Counted from the stretch's first letter, positions 1 to 12,121 are shown. The stretch is 64,000 bases of DNA from Adiantum capillus-veneris (GCA_014529385.2 CM043960.1:39671281-39735280), one strand, 5' to 3'. The notes: generated by a model not told the origin, from the letters alone. Numbers and translations: made by a program.

Positions 1-488
1 AGATAGAAACGAAATTTCATCATAACTAGGAATTTATATTTCAAATAAAAAACTAAGCATAGGCAGGTTATTGGGGCATCATTGATAAGCATTTAGAGCA
101 TTCTAGGTCGAAAACGACTAGGTCAAAAATCCACTATTGTTAATAATCGCGATTTTGGAACTTGACCTAAAGTGGGGTTTGAGACCATAAGCATGTGTGC
201 TTAGGTCTTATAAACGTTTCCTAGAAGTTTTGCTACGTTTGGATGTCATTTGATGCCGTAACGGATGTGATTTGTTTGCCGATGAGCGATTGGCTTTTGG
301 TGATTTCAATCACTTGAGTGTAGCTTAAGTTAAATGCGAGTTGTTAGTTGATTTTCGAGAGATTGACAACCTCTTGTAGCCTCTATGCACTAGTCGAGTC
401 ATCTTCATCCATTGGATTGACAATTTAATCATAGTTCTCGCTAATACGGCAATAAGATAGGATCGTGAGGTTAGACATGCGTCCCACA
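1..488 (+). repeat. 5' LTR, partial, of the outer Tat/Ogre-like element
   Basis: Positions about 82-482 align with 34257-34663 with roughly 8% differences by hand count. The segment ends in ACA directly before a primer binding site, so it is the R/U5 side of a 5' LTR whose start lies left of the window. Positions 1-81 do not align cleanly with the 3' copy and may hold a small insertion. The LTR contains a half copy of the AATAATCGCGAT motif at about 141-156, which recurs in the arrays described elsewhere. Confidence 0.8.
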
Positions 489-510
489 TTTGGCGCCGAT
501 GCCCGGGACC
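489..510 (+). promoter_or_regulatory. Primer binding site (tRNA-Arg type)
   Basis: The bases TGGCGCCGATGCCCGGGACC follow the LTR end after two T residues. Plant Tat/Ogre elements are known to carry a TGGCGCCGTTGCCGGGGA-like site complementary to tRNA-Arg; this copy differs at a few positions. It sets LTR end, strand and family. Confidence 0.8.
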
Positions 511-2447
511 GAAGAGACCTAAACTTGTAAAAAACATGAGCGTCTTGTGAAGTTATCCTTTAACTTCTCCTAGGATCACCTAGAGTTCAAAACTTTCTTT
601 TAAAAACTGCATAGCCTAAGATTGTCATCTTTTGCTGTGTAGAGGTAGCTTGGAAGTAATCGTACTTGCTGAGTGCCTTTAGGATTTCACGATTGTAGAA
701 ATAGATTAGGATTTTGAGGATGATTGGTAGAAAAGACAAGTCTTAAGATCAATGCTCATAAAACCATAAAAGACAAGAAAATGAGTGTTTGTGGTCACTT
801 TTCACAACTCCATTGCACGAGAATCTAGGAGTAGGGTAAGTAGGATCCAAGGTGGATTTCAGAACATTGCTCTCTCTGAAAGAATCATTGTGAGTTGTAG
901 AATTTCAAGTCTACGGCTGAAAATAGCACGAAAAGACTCGAAACCACTTAATCTGACCGGAGAGTAAGCTTAAAAGTTGTTTGAACCAATGAGTAAGCTC
1001 AAGGACACTTCGAGGTAAAAATTTCAAGAGTTGGCCAAAACTCAGATTATTGACTTTTCTTTGACATTTTAGGCCAAAGTAGGTTTTGACTTGATTTATA
1101 GGCTTAAAATAGCTCATGTAAAGACTGTCTTTGAAAAAATTGCAAAAAAGTGTTCATTTCAAGCCTGAAGGTAATAATCGCGATTATTAACTTTTAGCTC
1201 AGATTTTACCAAGGTTTATGTCATTGACTCATTGCATGTGTACAAACAACTTTTGTAAAGGCACAAAAGATTTGGATCACCAAACTAACAAAAAACTGGG
1301 TAAAAACTAAAGTTTGTACTAACTTTCTGAATCTTGAGTGTAAATTTGGAAAAAAAAAAATCCAAACTTGTTGATATTTGATTTATAGGCTTATATTGAT
1401 GTGATAAACAAGTGTACATGCTCAGTTGACCAAAAAGATGTAAAAAGTTACCAGTTGTAAATAATCGCGATTATTTACATCTGTCCTATTTTTCAACTTT
1501 TTTGACCAAGTTAGCATACCACCATGTTGTAATAAGCCCACAAACCAAATTTGGTAAGATTTGGATCACTAGATTGAAAATTGTGACCAAATTTGCAAAG
1601 TTAGTCTGCGGCGGACAGAAAATTGATGACCATTTGACCAAAAATTGTCCAAACTTAATGCAACTTGGCTAGTGACCTTAACTTGAGGTGCTTAACAGAT
1701 TTGTGTCAAAGTTGGATAAAAATTTAGATGGAGTAAATAATCGTGATTATTTACATCTGCTTTTAAACTTGATAATTTTGCAAATGTGAGTATACCACAA
1801 GGTCAAATATATCAAGTAGACCCCACAGATCAATTTTGGTGAAATTTGGATCACAAAAGTGAGACTTAAGCCAGATTCTTGAAGTCAGAGTTGACGGACA
1901 CAAAACATTTGATAAACTTTATCAGATTTTGTCCAAACTTGTTGAAACTTGTCCAAGGACTTTCACAGGTTGTATACTTGCCAAACCAAGCCAAAAAGTA
2001 CAAAAAACTAGCAAAAGTAAATAATCACCATTATTTACTACTGCTAGTTAGGGACATCACTTTTGGCTTTTGAACTTGTAAAGTGTTAGACCAGCATAAT
2101 ACAAAGCCACTTGGCAATTTTGGGTTCAATTGGATCCAAATTGGTACACATGTTCACTCAGTTTTCAGGTTGCAGACTAATCCTTTAATTTTTTGCTAAA
2201 GTCAAATCTGAAAGTCAATTGCTGACTCTCATAGCTCGATTTGAAGTGATACATATAGATCAATCACGACAGTCATCAAAAACTCTATTGTCTTTATAGA
2301 AGAATAGCTAACTTGATCAAATTTGTATAGGAATCAAGTTGCAGATGAGGAATCGGCAATTCAGCAGAGGTTGCAATCAAGTCAAGTGGAAATTGATGAC
2401 AAGTCAATTCAAAGGTAAGTACTCTATCCAGGGCTTCACCAGTCTTT
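511..2447 (+). other. Long untranslated leader of the outer element
   Basis: About 1.9 kb between primer site and first gag ATG with no convincing ORF. Small ORFs at 785-967 and 1879-2073 look like chance. It contains the palindrome-phased repeats at 1171-2038 and a strong donor-like AAAG/GTAAGT at 2411-2420, 30 bases before the gag ATG. Long leaders with an intron are known in Ogre elements; splicing here is inference. Confidence 0.6.
1171..2038 (+). repeat. Palindrome-phased ~280 bp tandem array 1 (leader)
   Basis: Four copies of a ~22 bp palindrome with core AATAATCGCGATTATT lie at 1171-1191, 1457-1478, 1733-1754 and 2017-2038, spaced about 286, 276 and 284 bases. The second is a perfect palindrome; the others carry one or two changes, for example CGTG or CACC in the centre. 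Sequence between copies is strongly diverged but shares words such as 'gatttggatcac' and 'aaacttg', consistent with an old tandem repeat in which the palindrome stayed best conserved. The same motif recurs at 29834-30431. Confidence 0.75.
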
Positions 2448-4532
2448 ATGAAGCTTAGATCTGGTCGTGTACTAGAAAATCAGGGCATACACGGAGAAAC
2501 CTCCAGTAGAGTATCCATCGAAGAAAGCATGAATCAAGGCAATTCCTTGCACACAATCCTTGAAGAAGTCTCAGACACTTTTTCAGATTCTACATCTGAA
2601 ATGTCTTCTTACTCGACTCACTCGAAAACCGGAACGAAAATGCGCTATAAGTATATACTCTCTTTTTATAAGACTAGCCGCCACGGAGCTCAGGTTTACT
2701 TGGACCCTAACGAGGAGTATGCTATTCGCATTGATGACCATGGTATTGAGTTCGAAGAAGAGATTAGGGCAAAAAACAAGGAAAAATGTACATGGACAAA
2801 AACGGAACTCAGTATGTACAAGTCAAAAAGCTTGATGTGATAGACAAATGAGGGTTAGAAGTAAACACGATAATCCTAGATATGTCAGCAAAAGAAGGAC
2901 CACCAACTTTAGAATTTAGGGTATACGATCAAGTAGATTTGAAGGCTTTAAAACGGCTTAGTATGGATAATCCTAGGATCCAGAGTCTATTGTTGGGAGG
3001 ATAGAAACATAAAAGAAGATCATCTATATCTTCAAGATCAAAGATAAGGGATCAACAGACCTACCAACCTACTTGTTTAGGGATTTTTATAACAACAACT
3101 TTGTTATGATGACTCCCGACGAGGTAGAACAAACCAAATACCAAGGGTATTCCATAAGGCATTGGATATTGAGACAAGGACCAGAAACAATTCCAAGAGA
3201 TGAACACCGTGAGAGATCATCTGAGTAATGTTAAGAAAACAGAAACCACTTCATCATGTAGAAAACCTGGTGACACTAAGGCCAGTCCACGGCTACATGA
3301 GTCACTATTTCCAACAGACTCGCTTGAAGGACTCAGAACATGACAAACTGCCAGGAGACTGGGATAACCAAAGCGAGAAAACAACATCCCTTAAACCAAC
3401 ACAAGTGGGAACGGCTGCTGCAACACCACTTTCAACTATAGAAGATATGCTCAAAAGGATGAACGACATGATGAACAACATGCAAAAAGCACCTATGAGG
3501 GGACCAAGACAAGGGATACCTCAACAGGGATAACCAATTAGGCCACAAAAATGGTGTACAATTGAGGGTAAATGGACCAACCATGAGACCCACGAGTGCT
3601 ACTTCCGACCAAAGTATGATGGGAATGTTCAATACATGCCTATGAGGCCACAAGGACAACCCATGTACAAATATCATGCTAATATGGCCCAAGCTCAAAG
3701 ACCACCAATGGGTATGGAAATACCTCAACCTGTGCTGCATCAACAACCTCCTTACCCATGACAAGATGTAGTGCATGTAAAGTACATGCACTCCAAAGGA
3801 GTTATAGATGAGCAAGCATTAGTGCCTGTTATACTCTATGCGGAGCCTAGTCCATCTACCGTAATGGTAGAAGGAGATTGGTATAATTCACATCCACCAC
3901 CAATGGAAGAAACCGTGACTTATGCTCCACCAGAGCTCGCACCAATGTATTATGTAGCTAATCAAGGTGTCAGACTTCCCATGGTAAGACCCATGATTAA
4001 GCCAAGAACGAAAAACTGTCACAATTGCGGTGCAGATGATCATTGAAAAAATGAATGTCTAGAGCTTGACAAAAACCTCAAGCTAGTTGAATCCTATTGC
4101 ATACAATGTTGCAAAAAGGGAGGACACTTTCCGGCAAATTGTCCTAAAAATCCTTTAAACAAGGGTAAAACAGTAGTAAACGTAGTTCAAGTGATACCTA
4201 GTAGCTCATCAGAGAGTGAACCGATTGTTCCACTCGAGGTAATCACTAGAGCCCAGGCCAAGAAAAAGAAACACAACTCCTCTGATGATTCGAAAAATAC
4301 AAAAGTTTTCTCTCAAAGGATCAAACGAAGCAGAAGCAAAAGGTATGAGATGAGAAAACAAAAACAACGGGTTGAAATTGAGGAGAAAGCAAAAAAGCTA
4401 TTCCAGGAAAATGTGAAAGAAACTGGAAGTGAAAGCAAGGAAATAACCGTGAAATCTGGAGGAGCCATTCTGGTTGATAAAATTTTTGAGCCTATTAACG
4501 TAGCCTTGAAAGCCTACCAAGCAGGACTTTAA
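2448..4532 (+). pseudogene. gag: Decayed Ty3/gypsy (Tat/Ogre-type) gag, copy A
   Basis: Begins MKLRSGRV at 2448 and stays open to 2840; stops and frameshifts follow, but gag-like sequence continues. The nucleocapsid region is clear. A WC-x-I-E-G-K-W-T-N-H-x3-EC motif lies near 3553-3600. A knuckle CHNCGADDH-stop-KNEC sits at 4016-4057 and a second, CIQCCKKGGHFPANC, at 4099-4143 (Cx2Cx5Hx4C, one residue longer than usual). A Ser/Glu/Lys-rich segment (4191-4532) follows, like the gag-PR linker of this lineage. The protease expected next is missing: sequence runs within about 250 bases into the pre-RT region, whereas copy B has a ~1.9 kb linker-protease segment. Role when intact: capsid and RNA packaging. 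Confidence 0.75.
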
Positions 4533-4779
4533 GCATGCCAAAATATGTGTATTCCTAACAACAACATAAGAACCTGAGAAAACAAACTCAAAAGTCTGAA
4601 ACTAAAACAAAACCCAAGAAAAGAACCAAGACTAAACAAGTTTGGAGAAATTAAATGGACCAAGGTTGAGAGAAAGAAGAAATACAGAGAGATTAATAAA
4701 ACTTTGAGGGAAGTGTGGACTACTAAAATAGAGAGTGGTGACAAAGAGGGTGAGAAAATGACGACAAAATGAGTGTCCT

Positions 4780-6360
4780 CCCACTACAAAAAATTCACTA
4801 TCCAAGACTGAAAGGTAGTGATGACACATCCCATACGAGAGCGAAAGGACAAGGAGTCATATAATGGGTCAGAGCATACAAAGAAGATAGACTTGGCATA
4901 ACTAGGAGAAGAGCCAAGGCCGGTCTATATAGCAACTGATCCAAGTATAGAAGAAGAAGAGAAGCTCGTAAGTATTCTCAAGGAGTATAAGGACGTTTTT
5001 TCTTGGTCATATAAAGACCTAAAGGGAGTAGATCAAATAATATGCCAACACATGATTCCATTAAAACTTGATGCAAAGCCTACCTGACAAAGATCGTACA
5101 CATATAATGATACATTTGCTAAGCACATCAAGGAAGAGATTGATAAACTGAAGGAAGCCGAGTTCATCTACAAGATAGAACACACCGACTGGGTATCTCC
5201 AATTGTGGTAGTGCCTAAGAAGAATAATAAGCTTCGAGTCTGTGTCAATCTAAAGAGGGTTAATGCCACCACAATAAGGGACAATTATCCCTTACCTATT
5301 ACTGACCATGTTCTCGTATGAGTGGTAGGTAAGCAACCATATTTCTTCTTAGATGGATTCTTTGGATACAACCAGCTTGCAATTGCTCTTGAATATCAAT
5401 ATAAGATGACATTTGCCACAGAATGGGGTATATATGCGTGTAGAGTCATGCCCTTTGGATTGACTAATGCCACGGTAACATTCTAGAGATTAATGGAACA
5501 TGAGTTTAAAGAATACTTGAGGATATTTTTGAAGATTTATATGGATGATCTATGTGTACACTCTCTCTTGAGGGTGAACATACGGAACACCTCATAAAAA
5601 TATTCAAGAAGTGCATGATGTATAGGATTTTCCTTAACCTAGAGAAGTGCGTATTCATGTTTAGACAAGGCACAATTCTGGGATATATCATCTAAAAAAA
5701 AGGCATATTTACGGATTTGGATAAGATAAAAGTGATTGTAGAGATGCCTAGACCAAACAACACAAGGCATATACAATGCTTTATGGGACACTGTGGTTAT
5801 TATAGGAGGTTTATACACATGTATGCACTCATTGCTCAACCCCTATATAGACTTATAGTAGTCTTTGAATGGACGGAGGAGTGTGAGGAGTCATTTCAAA
5901 AGTTGAAGAGAACACTCATATCCGCTCTAGTAGATTGGGAAAAGATCTTTCATGTTCATATTGATGCTTTGACATTTGCTATAGGATACACCTTGGCTCA
6001 GCCCAGGAGAAGGAAATATGGACTTCCTAGTATGTTATGCCAACAAACAGCTTAACAGTGCTGAAAAGAACTACACTATCACTGAAAGAGAAGGGCTAGG
6101 GATGATATATGCTGTTAAGAAGTTTTGGCATTGTCTCCTTGCAAACCAGTTTGTGTTTTTAGTGATCATCAAGCCCTCTCATACCTTGTAAACAAACCAT
6201 GCAATACTGGAGGCATTGTATCACATTGTTGGAGTTTGACTTTATAATAGTGGTTAAAAAAGGGAAAAACATCTTCAAGCAGATCATCTTTTTGGATTGC
6301 CAAATGGAGAAGCTCTAGAAGGCGTAGACATGACATCCCTGATGCATATCTTTTCAGTGT
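4780..6360 (+). pseudogene. pol: Reverse transcriptase-RNase H, pol copy A (protease missing)
   Basis: Conceptual reading gives a Ty3/gypsy RT with several in-frame stops and at least two frame changes. Landmarks are the DWVSPIVVVPKK start (~5190), a LRVCVNLKRVNATTIRDN block (~5233-5285), the GIYACRVMPFGLTNA block (~5425-5475) and the catalytic YMDDL at 5538-5552. RNase H-like sequence runs from ~5930 (NYTITEREGLGMIYAVKKF at ~6070). The order and wording match copy B at 24000-25560, so the two belong to one family. Several stops look like CAA, CGA or TGG codons changed by C-to-T or G-to-A transitions, as expected for old methylated copies. Not functional. Confidence 0.85.
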
Positions 6361-7965
6361 TGAAATGGTACCCAAGTGGTCTTTGGAGATAGTCAGTTTA
6401 TTGTCTTATGGAGGAGAATTTGATAGGACTGAGCAAGAATTTAAGCAACAGATGGTTCAACAATCCAAGAACTTTCAATTAATTGTCATACATTTGTATC
6501 TTTTAGGCTCAAACAACATTTTACAATTATGCATAAGTCTAGAAGAGTACAATTGCTATCTCTTAGAAGCACATGTTCATGACTTATCATTTCATTGCTT
6601 GCAAAAAAAAACATATCAGTGCTTGAAACAACTAGGAGTTTATTGGCCAAATATGTGCATTGACGTTCATGAGTATGCTACTAACTATGCTACATGCAGA
6701 TCGACACCACCAGTAGAACATGCAACACTGTTTCAGGTAACAATGGCACCAGATTGAAGTCAATATCTAATTGAATACCTACTAACAACAAGAACGTTTC
6801 CTGAAAATACCTCTAAAGCATGTCAAAGGGCCATAGCAATAGAGGCTCGAGGCTTCACATTGATTGAAAATCAGCTCTATAAGAGAGGAAATGAAAATCA
6901 GCTCTATAAGAGAGGAAACAATAATCAACTCAGGATATGTGCAACTGAAAGCACGTATTTACCAATCTTAGAGCAGGTTCATGGAGGAATAAGCGGAGGC
7001 CATTTCTCAAGGGATAAGAAAATAAAAATTGTCTTAACCGCGGGAATACGATGGCCTACATTATATATGGACGTTGAAGAATATGTTAAAAGATGTGATG
7101 CTTGTCAGTGTACCAAAGTGCCAATAAAGAGGGATGAGATGCCGTTAAGGCCAATGACGGGAGATAGAGCTTTCGCTAAGTGGGTTGTAGACTTTGTGGG
7201 CCCAATTTCACCTCTCGCTTACCGGACTCACACCTAGTATATCATTGTTTCCACATACTATCTCACTAAATGGGTTGAAGCAAAAGCCTCACAAAAAGCG
7301 GATGCTAGGGCCACTGCATAATTTCTCTATGAACATGTCTTTGCTACCAATAGAACTTTTCAGTGATTGCGGCACACATTCCATTAATGAAGTTATTGAA
7401 AATATTCTAGATGAGTTCATGGGACTCCACAAGAAGTCTGCTCCGTACCATCCACATGCAAATGGACAGGTTGAAGCCACAAACAAAACCTTGTGCACTG
7501 TATTGACTAAAATAGTATTTGATTCAAGGACCGATTGGGAACAAAAGTTACACTCTACATTGTGGGTTTACATGGTAGCTTATAAGACATCTGTTGGAAC
7601 GACACCATATAACATGGTGTTTGGTCTCGACTCTTAATGCTATCTTGCCCATGGAGTTTTTAATCCCAACACTTAAGGTAGATAAGCAACTAGAATGGAC
7701 CGGCCATGAATTGGCGTCAAGAATAGATGACCTTAAAAAGCTAGATGAGCTCCGATTGAAAGATGTAACTTCTATCTACGTCCAAAAAAGAAGGCAAAAA
7801 GAGTTTTTTGATAAGCATGTACGTTCGAAAGGATAATCCACCATAGCACACTAGGTCTTATCATGTGATATCAGAGAAGTGATATACCTAGTAATTAAGT
7901 TCTCGAGTAGATCAAGTGGTGCTCGCCTCTCCCACCACTTGAATGGAGTCATACTTACTATGCAT
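6361..7965 (+). pseudogene. pol: Integrase, pol copy A, with two zinc-binding modules
   Basis: Two H2C2-like modules occur in tandem. The first (6570-6700) has H-x4-H and a single Cys at 6695-6697, with Tyr in place of the other. The second (6980-7105) is complete: His codons at 6980 and 7001, CDAC at 7094-7105. Between them lies an FPENTSKACQRAI-type segment. The catalytic core follows: KWVVDFVGP (~7177), an FSDCGTHS block (~7359) and a PYHPHANGQVEATNK block (~7446-7490), read over two frames. The C-terminal WTGHELASRIDDLKKLDE block (~7694) is typical of this lineage. The frame degrades after ~7836, with SSGARL-like residue order to ~7965. A 27 bp in-frame tandem duplication (ENQLYKRGN twice) sits at 6866-6919. 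Confidence 0.8.
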
Positions 7966-8079
7966 TGCATTGAGAAAAATAAAGATCTCATCCTTTTGTT
8001 TATAAATGCTCGTGCATCTATGCATTGCATTCAGAAAAATAAAGATCTCATCCTTTTGTTTATAAATGCTCGTGCTTGT
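7960..8079 (+). repeat. 60 bp tandem duplication at the end of pol A
   Basis: Two nearly identical 60-base units at 7960-8019 and 8020-8079, both beginning ATGCATTGCATT, with one internal difference (GAGAA versus CAGAA) and changed final bases. It follows the degraded integrase C-terminus. Confidence 0.9.
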
Positions 8080-8540
8080 ACTCAGAAGGTGCCACTATGC
8101 TTCATTAACATTCCATGATGTGATATCTAGTTTTAGGTGAACTAGACTTAAGGGAAATATTTTAGGAACATTCGGTCTAGCTTTATCTCCTATTTTAGGT
8201 GCACATTTTGTGTAAAGGATTCTTCCACCTTTGTACAACACATGTATTGAATTTAAGACTTTGGTTTTTTGTTTTGAAGCCAAATTGGATTAAAAGGTAG
8301 CTTCCTTGCCAAGCTATTGTCTGTAGCATAGGATTTTGGACAGAGGAGCTTGAGCCTTTTGCACACCGGCTCACACCACCTTCCTAACCAACATCACAAC
8401 CCGCTTCAAGATCTTTTCATACCGTAGGGGACTTGATGTGTGTTGCATGTGAGCCACTAAGATTGCAAACACGCAACCCGTGTGCAGGGAAGCTCAAGAA
8501 TGCAACGGCGTGTCACTCACCTCTATCTTTCTATCATTGA
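8080..8540. other. Non-coding flank left of the nested element
   Basis: No ORF or repeat recognised. It separates degraded pol A from the 5' LTR of the nested element. It does not resemble sequence following integrase in copy B. Confidence 0.4.
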
Positions 8541-9512
8541 AGGTAGTAGCGGCTAAAAAAGGCTACACCAAATATGCATCAAGCGAGAGATATTTATGGA
8601 TGTCACAATATTTCCCACACACTTTGTAAAGTTTTGAGCTCACTTGGAGTTCCAAAGTTGTATATGGTAGTTTAAGGGCTCAAGCTTAAACCCATAGTAG
8701 AAGGGATTGTGGTGAAAATCCTTAAAAGGAAGACTTTGTGTAAGGAGGCTTCATTCTTGAGTATCCACTCTTGAGGATCCACTTTTGAGAGCTCCCTCTC
8801 TCTAGAGTGTTCACTCTTTGGCTTAACCTTGAGCTTAATGTCTATGCTTGAGAGGCTAGTGCTAACCATTGTAATCAGTTTAAGCTCTTCTTGATTAATC
8901 TAATTCTTATTTTCTCATTAGTCTCTTCTTCTCTACATTTCATCTTGTCATGAAGTAGTATTACACTTTCATTATTCTAGATTTGAGAGATGTATGTACT
9001 TCTTGCTAGTAACCACTCTTATCTCTCTACGAGCAATTGATTTGTGATATTTAGCATTATAAATTAGGGTGATTAAGCTGGGTCTTAATCTTCTAATTTG
9101 TGTGTGTGCCCTATTCTTTGCTTGTGTGTGTAGATAGGTTTGTGTGTGTAGATAGGTTTTATGGAGCTTTAGCACCATTCACCTCGTGTGTGTAAGCTAT
9201 TGATGAAGTGCCTTAATTGACGTGTGGTAATTAGTGTGTGCTTATCATTAGTGTGTTTTGAGTTTCTAGTCTATGGCAAGTCAGACTTCGGTGGGCTTGA
9301 TGTGTGTAGGAGATTAATTGATTAGTGATTAGAGTAGGTTTAGAGTTAGTCTTGCCATGGCTAATCTCTACTTGCAATGGAGAGGTGATCTCTTGAATCC
9401 TCTATTCCATTCATCTTAGGCTCGTGCTTCCATTCCCTAGCTGGGTTGCTCGATCCATGGATTTGATAATTTTGTTGGTTGCGAATAGGTCGTGCTACAA
9501 CGCATCCCTACA
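8541..9512 (+). repeat. 5' LTR of the nested LARD-like element
   Basis: From ~8541 (GTAGTAGCGGCTAA, decayed relative to CTTAGCAGCGGCTAA in the 3' copy) to ACA at 9510-9512. Matches 19383-19468 plus 21122-21994. The first ~85 bases share TTAG-AGC-CTAACACA with the outer family's LTR start, so the two families are related at their termini. A ~20 bp TGTGTGTAGATAGG duplication (9120-9160) is present only in this copy. Confidence 0.85.
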
Positions 9513-9535
9513 TTTGGCGCCGCTGCCGAGGATCG
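9513..9535 (+). promoter_or_regulatory. Primer binding site of the nested element
   Basis: TTTGGCGCCGCTGCCGAGGA follows the LTR end directly and is of the same tRNA-Arg type as at 489-510. A decayed second copy, TTTGGTGCCATTGCGGAGGA, lies at about 9634-9653 with shared downstream words (CTAGTG, TTTCACTACTAATTTTGTTGG), showing a ~120 bp duplication of this region. Confidence 0.8.
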
Positions 9536-9699
9536 ATAACCGAAGCTAGTGAGTTTAGGATGTTAGAATAGAGTAATTTCACTACTAATTTTGTTGGTCA
9601 TTGGAGCTATTGCAACAATGGGACCCCCAAAATTTGGTGCCATTGCGGAGGACGATGGCCTACGCTAGTGTAATTGTGGCATAAACAAATGCGTTCCTT

Positions 9700-11620
9700 C
9701 ACTAATTTCACTACTAATTTTGTTGGTTTTTGAGTGTGTGTAACTCAATTTTTGGTTTTGATTTGATGATGTTGTGTAAGAAATTGATGCTAATGTTGAG
9801 TTATGAATACCCCAAACCCCCAATTCCACCCACAATTTCACTAATTTCATGCTAACCCTTCCTAATTTCGCTTCTTTCCATGCTAGTTTTTACTAATTTC
9901 ATGCTAATTTCTACTAATTTTGACTAACTTTGCTAACCTAACCACTAACATTTGAAGTGTAAAGTATGTGAAATCCCCTTGCAAGAGGTGGAATCATCAC
10001 TCTAATCAAGTTAATTGTACCAATTTATGCTTAATTTGATGATTTGAGTGTGTGATTTTTTGACCTACAAATGGTCAATTTTGGAGCCAATTTGATGGTG
10101 CACACACTTGTGTGTGCAATGATGCGACTTCGCGTGGAGCAAAGGAATAGCTTGGAGTGTAATTACAATGTAAGTGCACTCACTTGTTATGTCAATTCTT
10201 GATTGATTAATGATGTTCAATGTTGTTAATCATTTGCTAAAATTGGGTGTGTAACACAAATTGACCTACACTTTGCACCTAATTTGATACACTTTGAATA
10301 AAATTGATGGTCAAATTGTGACTGATGAACTTTGTGTGTATCCAAATAATGCTTAATTCTCATCAAGAATTCATGTGTGTGCATAAAAATCATTGTGTGT
10401 GTGCATACACCAAAGAGGAAAAAAACTGTCAAAAATTTCAAGTGTGTGTGCACCTAATTTTTAGTGTGTGCATGCATATAAAGTGATGGAATTGATGATA
10501 CATGAGTATGCAATCATGTAAATGATGAGTATGTGAGACTAATTCAATCATTGGATAAGTCTACTTGCCAAAAAAATTGGGCAAAAATTGAGTGTGTGTA
10601 CCCATCCATGACCACTTGATTTTTAATGATTGATGGTCAATTGAGACACCTAAATGGTTTTTGATTGTGAAATGATCATAAAAAGTGTGTGCAATGATTA
10701 GGTATAAGCCTAAATTCAATGCTAATAGAGCCAAATTTGAACTTGTGTGCTTAATTTTTTAGTGTGCATTGCTTAATTGGGTCAAAATAGTGTTGATTTT
10801 TTAGAAATTGAGCATGCATGCATTCACTTATGCTTGATTGAGTTTATAATTTGAGCATTGCAATGAGGAATTGATGTAATTTTTTCATGAAATTTTGGCC
10901 TAAATTTGGGTGAGTGTGCATACTCAATGGCATGAGCAATCCGGTGCTTGAATGAATAACTGGTATTTTTTACCAATTATGATGATTGAATTGGTCAAAT
11001 AGTTGTTATTGGTATCACAAATTGGATCGAGTGTTGAGATACATTGCTCGTTTAATTGTCCAATTGTGAAGAATTTTGTGTGTTGCTATGCTAATGATTG
11101 ATTTAAATGATGAACATGGCAATCTTGCATTTATTTATATGCTTAATTATACTCAAATTCACTTATATATAGCCATGCAAACCATAATGACAAATTCAAT
11201 TGAATTTGGATGATGAGGGCCATTAGACATGAGCAATTTATGATTGCAATGATGCAAAATTGGGAATGGTTTTGCAAATGGGAGAATTAGTGCAAAATGT
11301 TGTGAGTTCTGCTATGCCTCAGAGTATAAGATGCATCAATTTCTTACGGTTTACCCATTTTGATAATCAATGGATCAAACTTTTGTTATGCATTATACAA
11401 AATGACTAATAAACGCTCAATGTAGACCAAAATGTGGATATTCTTATGAGGTTGCAACCAATTTTTGAGTTCAATTGAAAGATTGAACTTAACTTTGAGT
11501 GTTTGTAAGAATATATGAACAATTTGATGTGAGACTGGCACTTAATTGCTAGAATAGGTGTATTATGCTTGAAATAAGTTTGCAATCAAATTTGTTTTGA
11601 GTAATATTGGGACCTAATAC
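9700..11620. other. TG-rich non-coding interior of the nested element
   Basis: Low-complexity DNA rich in TGTGTG, AATTTGATG and GTGTGTGCA words without convincing ORFs on either strand; the ORF at 10226-10453 (-) is a TGTG/CACA artefact. It may be an old decayed tandem array but no fixed period could be seen. Confidence 0.5.
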
Positions 11621-11639
11621 TCGAGAGTAAGAACCAACA

Positions 11640-12121
11640 TGTGTTGGTAGGTGTTAGCTCTAAAAAGATCATGAGCATAGGGGCTATATAGTGAGACTGT
11701 GAGATCCTCAACCCATCAATACCAAGATCGGGATGGGATCCTTGACAGGTCTCTAGGTCTGATAAAAATCAGAGTCTCTAAACAAGAAAAATCCAAGGAA
11801 TAGACCTTTACCACTGACAATGGTTTGGGTCTATAGCCTTAGAAGCAGACCTAGTCCTATCTCGCAGCCGAAACGGGACAACGTATTAAAAGTCTGAAAA
11901 ACTATTTCGGCCCTATAACTGCCACAATTGGGGTAAGGTATCCTCAACCAATGCTTTTTTCCCCCTGACAAATGTGAGGGCACAGCCGCTGGTGGACTCC
12001 TCTTCCAAGTGAAGAAGTTTTCTAAACGTTTTTGTGCGCAGGGATGGATAGTTACCTGACTAATCAGGTCCACCCGTCCTTGATTGACAACCTTAGTCAA
12101 TCCCCACTTACCACCCCGCAC
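11640..12121 (-). other. Minus-strand ORF region of unknown origin
   Basis: A 96-codon ORF (11831-12121, -) lies in a block of balanced base composition that differs sharply from the TG-rich DNA on one side and the AT-rich DNA on the other. The predicted peptide has a Lys/Arg-rich N-terminal half and an aromatic C-terminus with no recognised domain. Together with the MAPKRTR exon-like ORF at 12779-12997 it suggests a minus-strand gene or element inserted into the LARD interior. No terminal repeats were found to delimit it. Chance or decayed gag are alternatives. Confidence 0.25.

Noticed and set aside
1171-2038. CRISPR-like array of spaced palindromic repeats
   Set aside because: Spacers of ~260 bases, diverged repeats, plant retroelement context and no cas genes; it is a tandem repeat with a conserved palindrome.
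2560-2835. ORF overlapping gag in another frame
   Set aside because: Shadow of the gag ORF 2448-2840 with no domain.
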